A model generated the notes under the pieces. It was not told where the DNA came from. It did no database searches and saw nothing but the letters and a program-made list of their open reading frames with translations. The translations under genes were made by a program, and so were the position numbers. From Nansenia antarctica (lineage: Eukaryota > Chordata > Actinopteri > Argentiniformes > Microstomatidae), in the NCBI GenBank assembly GCA_963989245.1, contig OZ022355.1, positions 24,806,809-24,870,808 on the forward strand: a stretch of DNA of 64,000 nt, in the 5' to 3' direction. Shown in pieces: positions 1-11,235 of the stretch. Each line of letters opens with the position of its first letter. The stretch's first letter is position 1.

Positions 1-180
1 GGACCTGGTTGTATCTCTGACGCCCCTCAGAACACAAACACTGCCCGTCCTCTCTTTCTTTTTTTTAGCTTCTAAGAAAAGTGTTCACATACTCATGGTG
101 CCTCTGTAAAGACGGGGGTATTTTGCATAGTGTTACAACATATTCAGTCAAAATGGCCACTGACCATTGATAGAACATCT

Positions 181-713
181 AACTAGAACAGCCGTGCCTT
201 TTTCTTTTTTTTTTAAGTAATTTTTTCTGAGTGGGGCAGTACCACTCATATGTTTCCTTTTTAATGACAGATATAGTAGAGATTATGACAGGAAGGATGG
301 GTGAGAGAGAGAGAAGGGATGACATGCAGGATATGTCCGCGGCAGGAATCGAACCGGGAGCCCTGCGGTACATGGTCAGCGCTTAATCCACTACGCCACC
401 TAAGCGCCCCAGCCATGCCTTTTCTACCTACTATAAGAGCTGCCACAGGGGTCAACCATGACCATTACACACAACGACCACTAGTTGGCGCCGTCTTGTA
501 AATTAGCCTGCCTCCTACACAGAAAAAACTAGCAAAATAGCTTTATCCTAGCTTATCCTGATCCTGTGATTTGGAAAATGTCAGGATACTGGGTGGTAGA
601 ACGCACATATCTAGGAAAAGTCATGAAAGGAGGGTCCTGAAATTTGATTGAGTGCAAAGATATAAAAAAATGCTCACAGGGTCAAATGAGCGCTCATGGC
701 TGTTCTAGTGTTA
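181..713. mobile_element. Old terminal-inverted-repeat element
   Basis: The ends are inverted copies of each other: ctagaacagccgtg near 185 and catggctgttctag near 695. No coding sequence survives. A SINE is nested near the left end. A related stretch lies at 42540-42775, where the same 'gtcaggatactggg...aaagtcatgaaaggaggg' text recurs, so this is an interspersed family. The superfamily is not recognised. Confidence 0.4.
206..410 (-). mobile_element. tRNA-derived SINE
   Basis: Read on the minus strand it starts GGGGCGCTTAGGTGGCGTAG and carries a tRNA-like A box (TGGCGTAGTGG) and B box (GGTTCGATTCC), the internal Pol III promoter of tRNA-derived SINEs. It is flanked by a likely target-site duplication, agccgtgcctttttct at about 190 and agccatgccttttct at 411. 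Inactive short copy. Confidence 0.7.
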
Positions 714-742
714 AATAAACCCACCCTGCTCCCCCTCCCTAC

Positions 743-838
743 CTGCTGCAGCCACGGCCGCGGCTCTGCCGTTGTTCTGGAAGGGGTTAGTGGGGGCGGG
801 CGCTGGGGCCGCTGCTACAAAGGGGTTTGTTGACGGAG
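743..838 (-). CDS. Exon of an AGFG (HRB)-like NPF-motif protein
   Basis: A 96-nt candidate exon has a good acceptor (TTCTCTGCAG) and donor (GCAG|GTAGGG). It encodes STNPFVAAAPAPAPTNPFQ followed by a short Ala-rich tail. Two NPF motifs separated by Ala/Pro are typical of the C-terminal half of AGFG1/AGFG2, ArfGAP-family proteins whose NPF motifs bind EH domains of EPS15-type endocytic adaptors. Epsin-like proteins also carry NPF motifs, so the family call is moderate. It lies downstream, in the same orientation, of a second candidate exon at 2425-2487. The rest of the gene is outside the window or lost. Confidence 0.4.
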
Positions 839-944
839 CTGCAGAGAAGAAGAAGAAGAAGAAGACATCAAATATTTCCCCTTCAGTAAAGACGAGAATA
901 ACGAAAATAACTTGTTCCATCGTCTAATTCTTGGTTGAAGGACT

Positions 945-1375
945 CAGGGTGTGTTCTCACTAGAACATTTGCTTCACTTGGAAATAGAGCTGAGGGGAAA
1001 ATTCGCTTCCCTTTTTGCGTCGTTTGGAGCTGTGAGAACGCGCATTCGAAGTCGCTCCCGGAGCAAACAACCGACGGATGCTCCGCTTGAAAAGGGTGGT
1101 TTCGCTCCGGTTAGAAACGAAGCGTCGAGGCTGTCCATAGGGAAACAACAGCGCATGTGTGTTGATCTGGATAAGAGCGGGACGAACGGGCAATTTTCGA
1201 TTTTTCTGACCAATCAACTACCACGTCTGTTGCTTCGATTGCGTATGTTACTTCGTTTACATAAAGGGCTGTGAGAACGCAAATCAGAGAAATAATTTAT
1301 GCAACAATGTTGCAAACTCATCCACTTGCTCCGGGTCCTGATTCAGACTTTCATGTGAGAACATGACCTTAATGT
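945..1375. other. Possible short inverted-repeat element; no gene to 1890
   Basis: The left end reads gtgtgttctcactagaac and the right end gtgagaacatgacc, an imperfect inverted pair with 'gtgagaac' recurring inside. This suggests a small decayed MITE. The interval 1375-1890 is A+T-rich with no recognisable gene or repeat family. Confidence 0.25.
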
Positions 1376-1892
1376 CCTTTTTATGTCTAGAGAAGATGAA
1401 GTATAAGGGGCTGCTCTAATAAGTTTAAAAAAACGTGGGATCCTATTCTCTCTTCTGTTAATTCATTCCTTCTTTAGGGTGATTAGATAGTCTTATTACT
1501 TATTTTACAAAGCACACAGTACGCTACTATTTGTATTTATATATTCATTTGACACTGGTTGGTAATAACACAATGATAAACGATTGTCTTTCTTGATGTG
1601 TGAATGTTCATTCAGCCCTATGCGCAACACAGTCATTTCTTTGTTTTGTTTTGAGTCCTCTCTTTTACTGTTTTTTCTTAGGTTCCTCCTTTTTTATACT
1701 GTATTGTCCTTTTTGTTTTTGCTTTGTATTGTTCTAAAAATTTCAAATCGGGTGAACAGTTTGTTTATTTGGTATTGGTAACCCAATAAAGATACTTGTG
1801 ACTTCCTTTTTAGCTTCATCTCAGAGTTCACTCACCTCCGAAACCCTGGGGCATGCTGGGTATGCACTGCTGTGGCTGGGCTGACGACACGC

Positions 1893-2165
1893 CCGTCACT
1901 GCCCCGAACATACCCCTGTCACACAACACAACACAACACAGGGGTTAGTGTATGACCACAGCCCCAAACACCCCCCTGTCACACAACACAACACAACACA
2001 ACACAACACAACACAGGGGTTAGTGAATGACCCCAGCCCCAAACAACCCCCTGTCACACAACACAACACAACACAACACAACACACACAACACAACACAA
2101 CACAGGGGTTAGTGTATGACCACAGCCCCAAACTACCCCCTGTCACACAACACAACACAGGGATC
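1893..2165. repeat. Compound minisatellite with (CAACA)n tracts
   Basis: Four blocks, each made of an acacaacacaac tract followed by 'aggggttagtg.atgacc.cagcccc', repeat in tandem with variable tract length. The minus-strand open reading frames across it are repeat artefacts. Confidence 0.85.
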
Positions 2166-2424
2166 AGTAGATGACCACCGATACTAAAGAAACATTGAAC
2201 AAAGGAGGTGAGAGACTGGGTATTTTAAAAAGATGAGTGAGCTTCAGGAAAAAGACACGACAATCAACAAGTAAATAATGAAGTACTTAGCTAACTACTT
2301 TAATTAGTATGTGGAAAAATAACTAATTTCAAGTTATGGGAGGAGTGATGGGAAAAGGTAGAAAGAAGTAGAAAGGAACAAAAAGTAAAAAAAAGAGGAG
2401 AGGCGTGGTTTGGGTCTCTCACAC

Positions 2425-2487
2425 TTGTGACGTGCTGCAGGTGTTGTATACGCTGGTGGGGGGGCCGGAGGAGCCGAAGACGTTGTC
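2425..2487 (-). CDS. Candidate exon, AGFG-like, at transposon edge
   Basis: A 63-nt open exon (21 codons, phase 0 at both ends) reads DNVFGSSGPPTSVYN then a Ser/Thr-rich end, with donor CAA|GTGTGAG. AGFG proteins carry 'FANFDAFSSGPSSSVFG' type Phe-Gly text upstream of their NPF repeats, so order and strand agree with the NPF exon at 743-838. The acceptor is a bare TAG whose TA is the edge of the composite element beginning at 2491, so the original polypyrimidine tract has been replaced. Short and weakly supported. Confidence 0.3.
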
Positions 2488-2490
2488 CTA

Positions 2491-3401
2491 CGGTGGCCGA
2501 CAAGGGCAAACGCGCTGCAAATACCGGAAACGCGCTGCATATAGAGAAACGCGCTGCATATAGAGAAACGCGCTGCATATAGTTCACAACACAACGGAAG
2601 TGTTCTCACAACACAACGGAAGTGTAGAAAACGCTGCAATTCAGTTCACAACACAACGGAAGTGTTCTCACAACACAACGGAAGTGTTCTCACAACGGAA
2701 GTGTTCTGGGGGGGAACGATAAGTGGAACGGACCGGAGACGTGTTTTTGAAGAAGTTCCGAAAAGCAGTTCTGAAGAGGTTGTGGAGTGAAGAGGCGACA
2801 TAAAAGGTACATATTATATTTCTTATTTATGTCTGCAGATAACATGTGCTGTATTTCAAACCAAAGGGCTCATTCTATGCCCTACACCCTATGAAGGGTT
2901 CGTAGAAGCTTGTGCAGTGGAGGGATTCTTTATTGGGAATTCACAGCCGACTGAGGCACTCTCCCCTCCCGCGACGGAGGGTTATCAGCATGGCTGGGGT
3001 TCCATACTATAATTGTGTTAGTATTAATGTTAATACTATAATTGTGTTAATATTAAATAATAAACCATATCAATGCCTGTCTTCCAGGCTGCCATGTTTT
3101 GTCCTTAATTCACAGCCGACTGAGGCACTCTCCCCTCCCGCGACGGAGGGTTATCAGCCTGGCTGGGGTTCCATACTATAATTGTATTAGTATTAATGTT
3201 AATACTATAATTGTGTTAATATTAAATAATAAACCATATCAATGCCTGTCTTCCAGGCTGCCATATTTTGTCCTTAATTCACAGCCGACTGAGGCACTCT
3301 CCCCTCCCGCGACGAAGGGTTATCAGCCTGGCTGGGGTTCCATACTATAATTGTGTTAGTATTAATGTTAATACTATAATTGTGTTAATATTAAATAATA
3401 A
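2491..3401 (+). repeat. Left arm of the long inverted repeat
   Basis: From the outside in: about four copies of a 19-bp unit (gaaacgcgctgcatatag type), a series of short 'cacaacggaagtgttct' units, a unique stretch, then nearly three copies of a 169-bp satellite (starts near 2939, 3108 and 3277). Everything recurs in inverted order at 7463-8768. The 83-aa reading frames repeated every 169 bp are satellite artefacts. Confidence 0.9.
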
Positions 3402-3680
3402 ATTCGGGTTGTCCGTATGTACGTCCGTACGATGTTTGTTAATGGGCGGAGGCATTCATCCGCTAAGCGGTTTTTCTAGTTCAGAATGTAACTCTTATTA
3501 AAAAATAAATAATTACACATTACATTTCCGCAAGTTCAAGTTGTGCTTCACACTGGTAATGCAGGAGCTGCTATTCCAAGTGAAAATGGAATCTCTTACA
3601 CATTTAAGAATGTGGCTACTTTGGCAATATCACACAAGAGGGAGTGATGTTATACTGTATGTCAGCACGGCTGCTGTTTT

Positions 3681-4079
3681 ATTTTTTTTAATTTTTTTTT
3701 CAGATTTTATCCCCTTTTTTTCACCCAATTTGGTAGCCAATTGAACCCAACCTAGCATCCAATTATCCCCTGCCTATTGCGAGGGATCCGCCGCACGACC
3801 CCGCGGCCGGCAGTCCCAGAGGAGGCCGCCAGGCAGACTAGCTGACTGGCTCCTCGAGCCCAGCACCGTTATTCCAGCACCAGACGGGGGCGCTGTTGCG
3901 CGACGGATCCTTGTCCGGAACTACTCCTATACCCCCCTCGGGAGCGGCCGCCCAATATGCCATTCCCCGTGTGTGCCCTGGCCATATCCGGGTCTGGCGA
4001 GCCGGGATACGAACCCCGGCCCCGGTGGGCAGCATGCACTAGTGGCCAGTGCTTAGACCGCTACACCACCGCGGGGCTC
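3681..4079 (-). mobile_element. Large tRNA-derived SINE
   Basis: On the minus strand it begins GAGCCCCGCGGTGGTGTAGC, has an A box (TGGTGTAGCGG) and B box (GGTTCGTATCC) and ends in an A-rich tail. A 15-bp target-site duplication (gcacggctgctgttt, 3665 and 4080) bounds it precisely. It sits in the core of the composite unit and therefore postdates it. Confidence 0.8.
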
Positions 4080-4406
4080 GCACGGCTGCTGTTTGGTCGT
4101 AGGTACGCACATAGGCTACTATGACTAGGCTACTTTGTATCTTTTACTACTATCTGTATGTTTCCATTTATTGTGTTCTTTGATAATAGAAATGTGATAG
4201 TTTGATACCGACTATTGATGTAACCTGAACATTCTATTTATGGGCAGCGGAGTGATATAAATATATATACTTAAAAAGTCCCAGTGCTGTTAAACTGAAT
4301 ATCAGCACTCATGGAATGCCTCTTGACCAATCAAATTAGTTGGTCGGAACTAACTGTTGTATAATGTTGGTTAATGTGGTACTAATTGAACAAAAATGAT
4401 CAACAG

Positions 4407-6567
4407 CTGCAAGAGATGATGAGTACTTTCACACTGGAAGGATGATTGCAACCTCGATAGTTCATGGTGGTCCAGGTCCTCGCTTCCTGTCCAAGATGCT
4501 CTACGAGCACCTCACAGGAACAAACACCGACACTGTAGCCATGGTTGAAGATGTAACGGACGACACCATTAGAGCTTCCCTGCTTGAGGTAGGTTGGTAC
4601 TGTATATTAACAAAGCTCATTTAGTCACTTTCTCTTTATGTTTATGATGATTGTTGTCTACCCTAGATATCCAACGCAGCTACGCTGGACGAACTACTTG
4701 TACTAGTTGACAGACATTCCAGCATGTTGCAGACTGCTGGTTGCTTTCAGTACCCTGTTTGTGTGGGTGACAAAAAGAAGATCATCCAGGATTTCATGCA
4801 GTGGTACATAATATATCGCAACCATTTCGCAATTCAAAGGTAAGGTGACAGTTATTTTGGCAGAATGTACATTTTGACAAATTTGACATTGATGTATGAT
4901 TGGTGGGACTGCTTGAAGATGCTGCTGTTAGCATGTTAGGCGATGATTGCTCTTAATGTTTTGTAGATTCAAGGATGGACTTGCAACACTAGATGTAATT
5001 CATGCTTTGGAACAGCATCCATCTGTATTCGGGGTCTTTATGTGCTCAAGTGCTCAACATCTAACAGCTGAAACATTGGAGGACATCTTTGAGGTTCAGC
5101 TCAGTGAAGCAGGGTGCACAAGGCGACAGGAAGAAACCCGTGTACTCGGATTCTGGAGAGACTATCTTCTTGACCTGTCTTGAGATCACTACACTGGCTC
5201 CCTGTCAGTCATAGAATAGACTTTAAGATCCTTTTACTAGTTTATAAATCACTTCACTGTGATGCACCCAATTACATGGTGGACATGCTCATAAGATACA
5301 CACCAGCTAGACCCCTACGGTCTAGTGGCACGGAACTTTTAATAGTGCCAGAGGCTAGGACAAAGAGATTTGGAGGATCAGCTTTTAGCATATATGCTCC
5401 TAGATTGTGGAACACCCTACCTGAGGGCCTGAGGTTGTCTAAAACTCAGGACATTTTTAAGCGTGACCTCAAAACCTACTTATTCAATGTCGCCTTTTGA
5501 TACTAAGGGAGACATTGGACATTATAGAACTAGGATCACTAGGCCATTACACCATACTCGTGTTTTTGAGATTTGTATTGACAGGAAAATGGACCCGGGT
5601 GCTGATGAGGCACTGTCAGCTCCAAATAGCACCTAGAGCAGTACTGGAACCGGTACAAGGGTGTACCAGGACCACCATCAGGTTGTATTGCTGTCATCTT
5701 TACTGTCTCTATTGTGTTGTTGCATCATAACTGTGCTTAAGTTTCTCTTTTGGCAGGACCTGTGACCATACTGGATGCAGAACGATGCAAATACAACACA
5801 AAATGTATGGACAGTGTGTACGCCGATAATATGCAAGGAATTTTTCCTGGATACATGGTGTACAGGTTTTTGCCCTTGCTTGCTTGCTTTGTGCCGGTGG
5901 TCCTGGCCTCCCCTGGGGGACCGCTGGGTACTGGTAAGCAAACTGGCTAGTAGTCGCTCTATTGGTAGAGGGCTGCAAGGGAATGTTTCCTGGCTACATA
6001 GTATACAGGTTTTTTTTACTTTTGCCTGCTCGCGGCTCTGTCAGTATTGATTGATTGATTGACTGATTGACTGAACATTTTCATTGTGTGAAGCGCATTG
6101 AGTTGCATCTTGTAAGAAATGCGCTATACAAATAAAATTTGATTTGATTTGATTTGATTTGACACAGAAGGTTTATTTTAATTATCTCATCATAAACACA
6201 CTCCCTACCCTGCAGAAGACCTGAACAGTCCCCAGATCTTTTAATTATGTCATCTTGATATCATCTTCTATTGCTGGCAGTTCCATTGTAATATTATATT
6301 TTACTAACTAAACTAAATCTACTTTTTTCAGAGAAACAAACAGGAATCTTCCTTCAGGACATCCTCATGTTCACCACAGGACTCGACGCACCGCCTCCCT
6401 CTGGGATCCAGCCACCACCCAAACTGCTTTTTCTGTGGACATCACGCTTCCCAATGAGCAGAACCTGCGCCAACACAATAGAGATACCGATGGCCATGAA
6501 TTACACTGAGTTTCGGAACAACATGGACTTTGGGATACAAAATTCCCCAGGGTTTGGACTACAGTAA
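4407..6567 (+). pseudogene. HECT-domain E3 ubiquitin ligase relic (G2E3-like)
   Basis: HECT ligases accept ubiquitin on a catalytic Cys in the C-lobe and pass it to a substrate. Four exons fit with matching phases: 4407-4588 (YFHTGRMIATSIVHGGPGPR), 4667-4839, 4967 to about 5176 (FKDGLATLDVI...GFWRDYLLD), and 6332-6567. The last encodes QDILMFTTG, then FPMSRTCANTIEIP and ends NMDFGIQNSPGFGLQ-stop. This is the C-lobe: SRTCAN holds the position of the catalytic Cys, and FPMSRTCAN/GFG are family hallmarks. An L2-type LINE sits exactly where the third exon should end, so its donor is lost. No 5' exons with other domains were found between the left arm and 4407. Fish genomes carry many G2E3-like copies of this type. 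Confidence 0.75.
5177..6162 (+). mobile_element. 5'-truncated L2/CR1-type LINE
   Basis: It starts inside the C-terminal part of ORF2: LRSLHWLPVSHRIDFKILL, followed by APNYMVDML and SAFSIYAPRLWNTLPEGLR, the conserved tail of L2-like reverse-transcriptase polyproteins. It then runs through a 3' UTR to 'gcgctatacaaataaaatttgatttgatttg', the usual L2 terminus with a short tandem tail. It disrupts the third HECT exon. Confidence 0.8.
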
Positions 6568-6729
6568 ACTCCATTCGTTTTCCTCATCATCACTGTTTGA
6601 TGGTTAGTTGGTTAGTTAGTTAGTTGGTCAGATGACCATTGTGGTTGAACATCAAGGGGAAGTGACTTCTATACTAATAAAAACAATGTTAAAGAGCATA
6701 CCTTCGCTGTTTTCTGTTTCTGTTCCTTC

Positions 6730-6878
6730 TTAGAGTTCTGACGTGTCTTTGAAAAGAATGAGGCTCATTTTAACATTGTGAGTCATTGCCAGGAAATCCA
6801 AAATGTCATCGTAGCTGTAGCCATCATGGAAGTACTTTCGAATCAGATCCTCTTCTGTGGGGCTGTCTGATGCTGAGC
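6730..6878 (-). pseudogene. Exon of an integrase-core transposase-like protein
   Basis: The acceptor TTTGTTTATCAG opens an exon reading EEDLIRKYFHDGYSYDDILD, then FLAMTHNVKMS, before a stop. The pattern 'YF..G.SY.DIL..L...H...MS' matches the N-terminal helix-turn-helix of fish proteins with a retroviral-type integrase core that are usually called Ginger-like or integrase core-domain proteins. The usual continuation (LRTLKRRL and the DDE core) is absent. The stop follows about 11 codons after the match breaks. It converges with the HECT relic. Family assignment is from memory of the motif and is moderate. Confidence 0.45.
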
Positions 6879-7462
6879 CTGATAAACAAAAAGAAAGAAA
6901 AATATAATAAAGACAACATTTTCTGCTAGGACAAGCTGCAGCACATCATCTGATCTGCCTTCTCTTCAGGACTTAACTTATACGCCTTGAGTACCAGGTG
7001 AAGTGCAGGAAAGATTATGGCAGACCCCTCTGACCCTGAACACCATTTGTTTGAACCCCTTCCCTGCTAGTAAGAGGTTGAGGTCTATCAAGACCAAAAG
7101 TTCAGGCCATAAGGCCTGTTTCTACCCCATGGCAGTGGGACTCAAAAACACTCCCTATACCCAACTGTTTAATCATATGCATCGAGAAATTGTATACAAT
7201 TATTATATAACTTACATTTCTAATAAGTTTGTCTACAATCTAATCATGACCTCAATCTTACATTCAGGAAAGTAGGCTTCCATACTGAACACTTGCATTA
7301 GTATTCCCAAAGGTGTGTTGTACCCCATATTCTGCAAACAAACTCAAATACAATCATCATGTCTACTCACTGTTGCCTTCAGGTGCTGCCAAAAACTGTA
7401 CATTTCTGACACATGAGCCACAGAAGCCACAGAAGATCCCCAGATCTTGGCCACAGAAAGGA

Positions 7463-8768
7463 CAAAACATGGCAGCCTGGAAGACAGGCATTGATATGGT
7501 TTATTATTTAATATTAACACAATTATAGTATTAACATTAATACTAACACAATTATAGTATGGAACCCCAGCCAGGCTGATAACCCTCCGTCGCGGGAGGG
7601 GAGAGTGCCTCAGTCGGCTGTGAATTAAGGACAAAACATGGCAGCCTGGAAGACAGGCATTGATATGGTTTATTATTTAATATTAACACAATTATAGTAT
7701 TAACATTAATACTAACACAATTATAGTATGGAACCCCAGCCAGGCTGATAACCCTCCGTCGCGGGAGGGGAGAGTGCCTCAGTCGGCTGTGAATTAAGGA
7801 CAAAACATGGCAGCCTGGAAGACAGGCATTGATATGGTTTATTATTTAATATTAACACAATTATAGTATTAACATTAATACTAACACAATTATAGTATGG
7901 AACCCCAGCCAGGCTGATAACCCTCCGTCGCGGGAGGGGAGAGTGCCTCAGTCGGCTGTGAATTAAGGACAAAACATGGCAGCCTGGAAGACAGGCATTG
8001 ATATGGTTTATTATTTAATATTAACACAATTATAGTATTAACATTAATACTAACACAATTATAGTATGGAACCCCAGCCAGGCTGATAACCCTCCGTCGC
8101 GGGAGGGGAGAGTGCCTCAGTCGGCTGTGAATTCCCAATAAAGAATCCCTCCACTGCACAAGCTTCTACGAACCCTTCATAGGGTGTAGGGCATAGAATG
8201 AGCCCTTCGGTTTGAAATACAGCACATGTTATCTGCAGACATAAATAAGAAATATAATATGTACCTTTTATGTCGCCTCTTCACTCCACAACCTCTTCAG
8301 AACTGCTTTTCGGAACTTCTTCAAAAACACGTCTCCGGTCCGTTCCACTTATCGTTCCCCCCCAGAACACTTCCGTTGTGAGAACACTTCCGTTGCGTTG
8401 TGAGAACACTTCCGTTGTGTTGTGAGAACACTTCCGTTGTGTTGTGAACTGAATTGCAGCGTTTTCTACACTTCCGTTGTGTTGTGAGAACACTTCCGTT
8501 GTGTTGTGAACTGAATTGCAGCGTTTCTCTATATGCAGTGCGTTTCTCTATATGTAGCGCGTTTCTCTATATGTAGCGCGTTTCTCTATATGTAGCGCGT
8601 TTCTCTATATGCAGCGCGTTTCTCTATATGTAGCGCGTTTCTCTATATGTAGCGTGTTTCTCTGAGGCGCGTTTCTCTATATGTAGCGCGTTTCTCTATA
8701 TGTAGCGCGTTTCTCTATATGTAGCGCGTTTCCGGTATTTGCAGCGCGTTTGCCCTTGTCGGCCACCG
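7463..8768 (-). repeat. Right arm of the long inverted repeat
   Basis: Inverted counterpart of 2491-3401 with more repeat copies: about four 169-bp units (7463-8135), the same unique 'aagcttctacgaacccttca' stretch, short cacttccgttgtg units (8368-8510), and about twelve 19-bp units (gcgtttctctatatgtagc, 8520-8740). The outermost bases mirror the left end. Confidence 0.9.
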
Positions 8769-9189
8769 TACATTCCTGCCAATTGCACGCTCCCTCAAAA
8801 CCTGTGACAGCTGTGGCATTGTGCTATGTGATAAAACGGCACATTTTAGAGTGGCCTTTTATTGTGACCAGCCTACTGAACAGTACTTCCTTAAAACAAA
8901 ACAAAAAAATCTATTTAGGTACCCAGACAAAGATACTTGACTGATTTGAAGAATCAATTCTTCAATGAATTCCTCTGGTGCCTGGTAGGAGGGTGGGTGG
9001 TCTTACCAGGGGCATGGTCTCAGCAAGAGGGTCCTTGATCTGCAACTGCATTGCCTCCATGGAGATCTGCGTGTGAGGGTCGGCGAAAACAAGCTGTCGC
9101 CTGCGACCCGGTCTCTTAGGAGAGGGGACAACTTCGGGGAGCTAGGTGTCGGAGAGAAGGAGGTGGATGTAGCGGCAGAGTGGAGGAGG

Positions 9190-9450
9190 GAGAGAGGGAT
9201 GTTAGAGGTAGAGAGGAGAGAAAGGATGTAGAGGCAGAGAGAAGGAGAGAGAGGATGTAGAGGCAGAGAGAAGGAAGGAGAGGATGTAGAGGCAGAGAGA
9301 AGGAAGGAGAGGATGTAGAGGCAGAGAGAAGGAGGGAGGATGTAGAGGCAGAGAGAAGGAAGGAGAGGATGTAGAGGCAGAGAGAAGGAAGGAGAGGATG
9401 TCGAGGCAGAGAGAAGGAGGGCGAGGAGGAGGGAGAGGCAGAGAGAAGGA
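9190..9450. repeat. 28-bp minisatellite (left copy)
   Basis: Tandem units of the type gatgtagaggcagagagaag+gaaggaga lie in the rec8 intron upstream of exon 10. The paired array in the right copy is at 23915-24195 and has a slightly different unit order. Reading frames across it are artefacts. Confidence 0.9.
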
Positions 9451-9451
9451 G

Positions 9452-11110
9452 GGGATCAGGAGATATTTCGGTCCCACTTTATTTTGCAGTACAGAAATCA
9501 CCAGGCAGGCATTTACTTATTACGGTAAAAAAAATATATAAATCTACAAACAAAGCTGTGTGTATGCATGGTTGATGAATGAGGCCTATTGAGACACTAC
9601 AGCGGGTCTGTGACGGTAATAGTATAAGCGTGTAACTGGCGGTTATGGGTCTCGACCGTGAGAAGAAATAAACAACCGTCAACCACTTTATCACATGAAT
9701 TTCCGCCTATCTATCAAACTGTCTCCACCCCCTCTAGCACACTCTCTCCCTTCTAGCCCTTCCAATCCTCTCCAATCTGATTTTTTTTGTTAATTTGTAA
9801 TAATTGTAATAATAATAAAAAATACAATTTCTAATAATAAAGTGTTAGTGTTATAAAGTGTTATTTAAGTTATTGGAATGTTTGTGTACGGGTAGAAGAC
9901 TGGAAATCTGGAAATTAAAAAACAAGGTTCTTTATTCACGATGTGTCCTATTCTCCAAAAAAGAAAAGTGCTTCCTATTTTCTTTCACTGTGCTCACCGC
10001 ATAACTCACTGGGAACTTCAGAGTGATTATCTGGTACATTATTATTGTGACGGTAAGACTGTGTATTGTGACATCCCTCTCACTGCTACACATAAGCCGG
10101 GGGTTCAGCACCTGGGAAAGCACCCCGGGCCCCTAGGCAGAGTGGTCAACGGGAGGTACTGTCCGTTCGCGCAGCTGTCCCCGGCGACGGCGAACCCCCC
10201 GCATAAAGAGGGGAAAGGAACCTATGGAGAGGGAGAACTACGTCTACCCCAGACACGACAGATACGGGTGAGAGCCGGCCTTCGGCGTGAACAATTTTAT
10301 CCAAATATGATAACGCCTGTATTCATGTGACAGACCGAGAGCACGGAGGAGAGAGGGACGGAATACCCCTGAACCACGGAGTCGGAGCCAGAGCACCGGA
10401 TGAAACACTATCGACCGAACGCTGCGCAGATGTGTACCTCCGGTGGAGGGACCCTTGGTTATTCACCCTTTACAATCCTAAGTTGGACGGGCAGAGCCCC
10501 CCCTACCTTCAGTTAGGAATAAATATGCCGGTAATGGCCAATTGGTCTCCTTGTTTCATTCCGCCTCTAGCTCGTGTGTGCAAATCCCCACGGTCTCAGT
10601 GAGAGGGTTATCACAGTATATTAGGGGTGGGACAAAGTACGCACGCGCGTTGTTGAACAGAAGTGACCCAACTACGTTGAAGATGATGAATGGCTGAAAT
10701 GGCGGAAAGCGGGGAAAAACAAATATGAAATGCACCTCTACCCTACAAATCGAAAGTCTGGGACCATTATATGTCAAAGCTAGGCTTCCTTTTAACTCCA
10801 CGAGGGCTACGACTATTACCAAGTCTATTGCTGGGTTTATCCGCAAGGACCTTTGCCCGTACAGTGTAGTCGAAAACGAAGGTTTCCCGCCGAATGCCGC
10901 TAACACTGGCACCAATATATGAAATACTGTGTCGAAAATATTTTACTGAAACGGCTATTCGAGTGTTGTATGTAGTTCTTCCTTTAAACATTTTAACTGC
11001 TGCTTTCTGGGCAGTTAAGCCTTTTGGCACTTTATTTTGTATGAATGATGGCAGACACACATGGACAAGTTGCAGTCAGTGCGTGTGTATGTTAGAGACA
11101 CTAAGCTAAG
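9452..11110. other. Paired intronic block without a recognised gene
   Basis: Matches 24200-25735 almost base for base. Some long frames exist (for example 9941-10330 and 10327-10602), but each differs between the copies by frame-neutral and frame-changing substitutions alike, and none resembles a family I know. A decayed retroelement internal region or LTR is possible; I see no decisive motif. Confidence 0.4.
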
Positions 11111-11176
11111 AGTAACCTTAGATAGTCTATTAGGCTAGGCTGATGACTGTAACTGAATGTAACTGTCTCCATTTCT

Positions 11177-11209
<33 letters not shown>

Positions 11210-11235
11210 GCACAAACAAACACACGTACACACAC

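Larger units (their letters stand above)
2491..8768. mobile_element. Composite transposon-like unit with HECT and integrase-like genes
   Basis: Both ends read CGGTGGCCGACAAGGGC inward, with TA on each outer side (2489-2490 and 8769-8770), as expected for a DNA transposon with long terminal inverted repeats and a TA target duplication. The arms (2491-3401 and 7463-8768) contain satellite arrays. The core holds a plus-strand HECT-domain gene relic (4407-6567), a minus-strand exon like the N-terminus of fish integrase-core transposases (6730-6878), a SINE and an L2-type LINE fragment. The outer flanks differ in origin (AGFG-like exon on the left, rec8 duplication on the right), so the TA could be coincidental and the unit could be a rearranged inverted duplication. 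I do not recognise a named superfamily with this combination. Confidence 0.6.

Noticed and set aside
2912..3501. Repeated 83-89 codon frames every 169 bp (also at 7344-8159)
   Set aside because: They follow the satellite unit in both inverted-repeat arms and contain no domain; they are not genes.
4442..4500. PGPRF motif as the C-terminus of REC8 (REC8 ends PGPRFH)
   Set aside because: It is on the wrong strand and is followed by HECT-type sequence (LSKMLYEHLTG), so it belongs to the G2E3-like relic.
9941..10602. Two open frames of 129 and 91 codons in the paired block
   Set aside because: Present in both duplicates, but changes between copies do not favour the frame and no family resemblance is seen; kept as an unassigned block.
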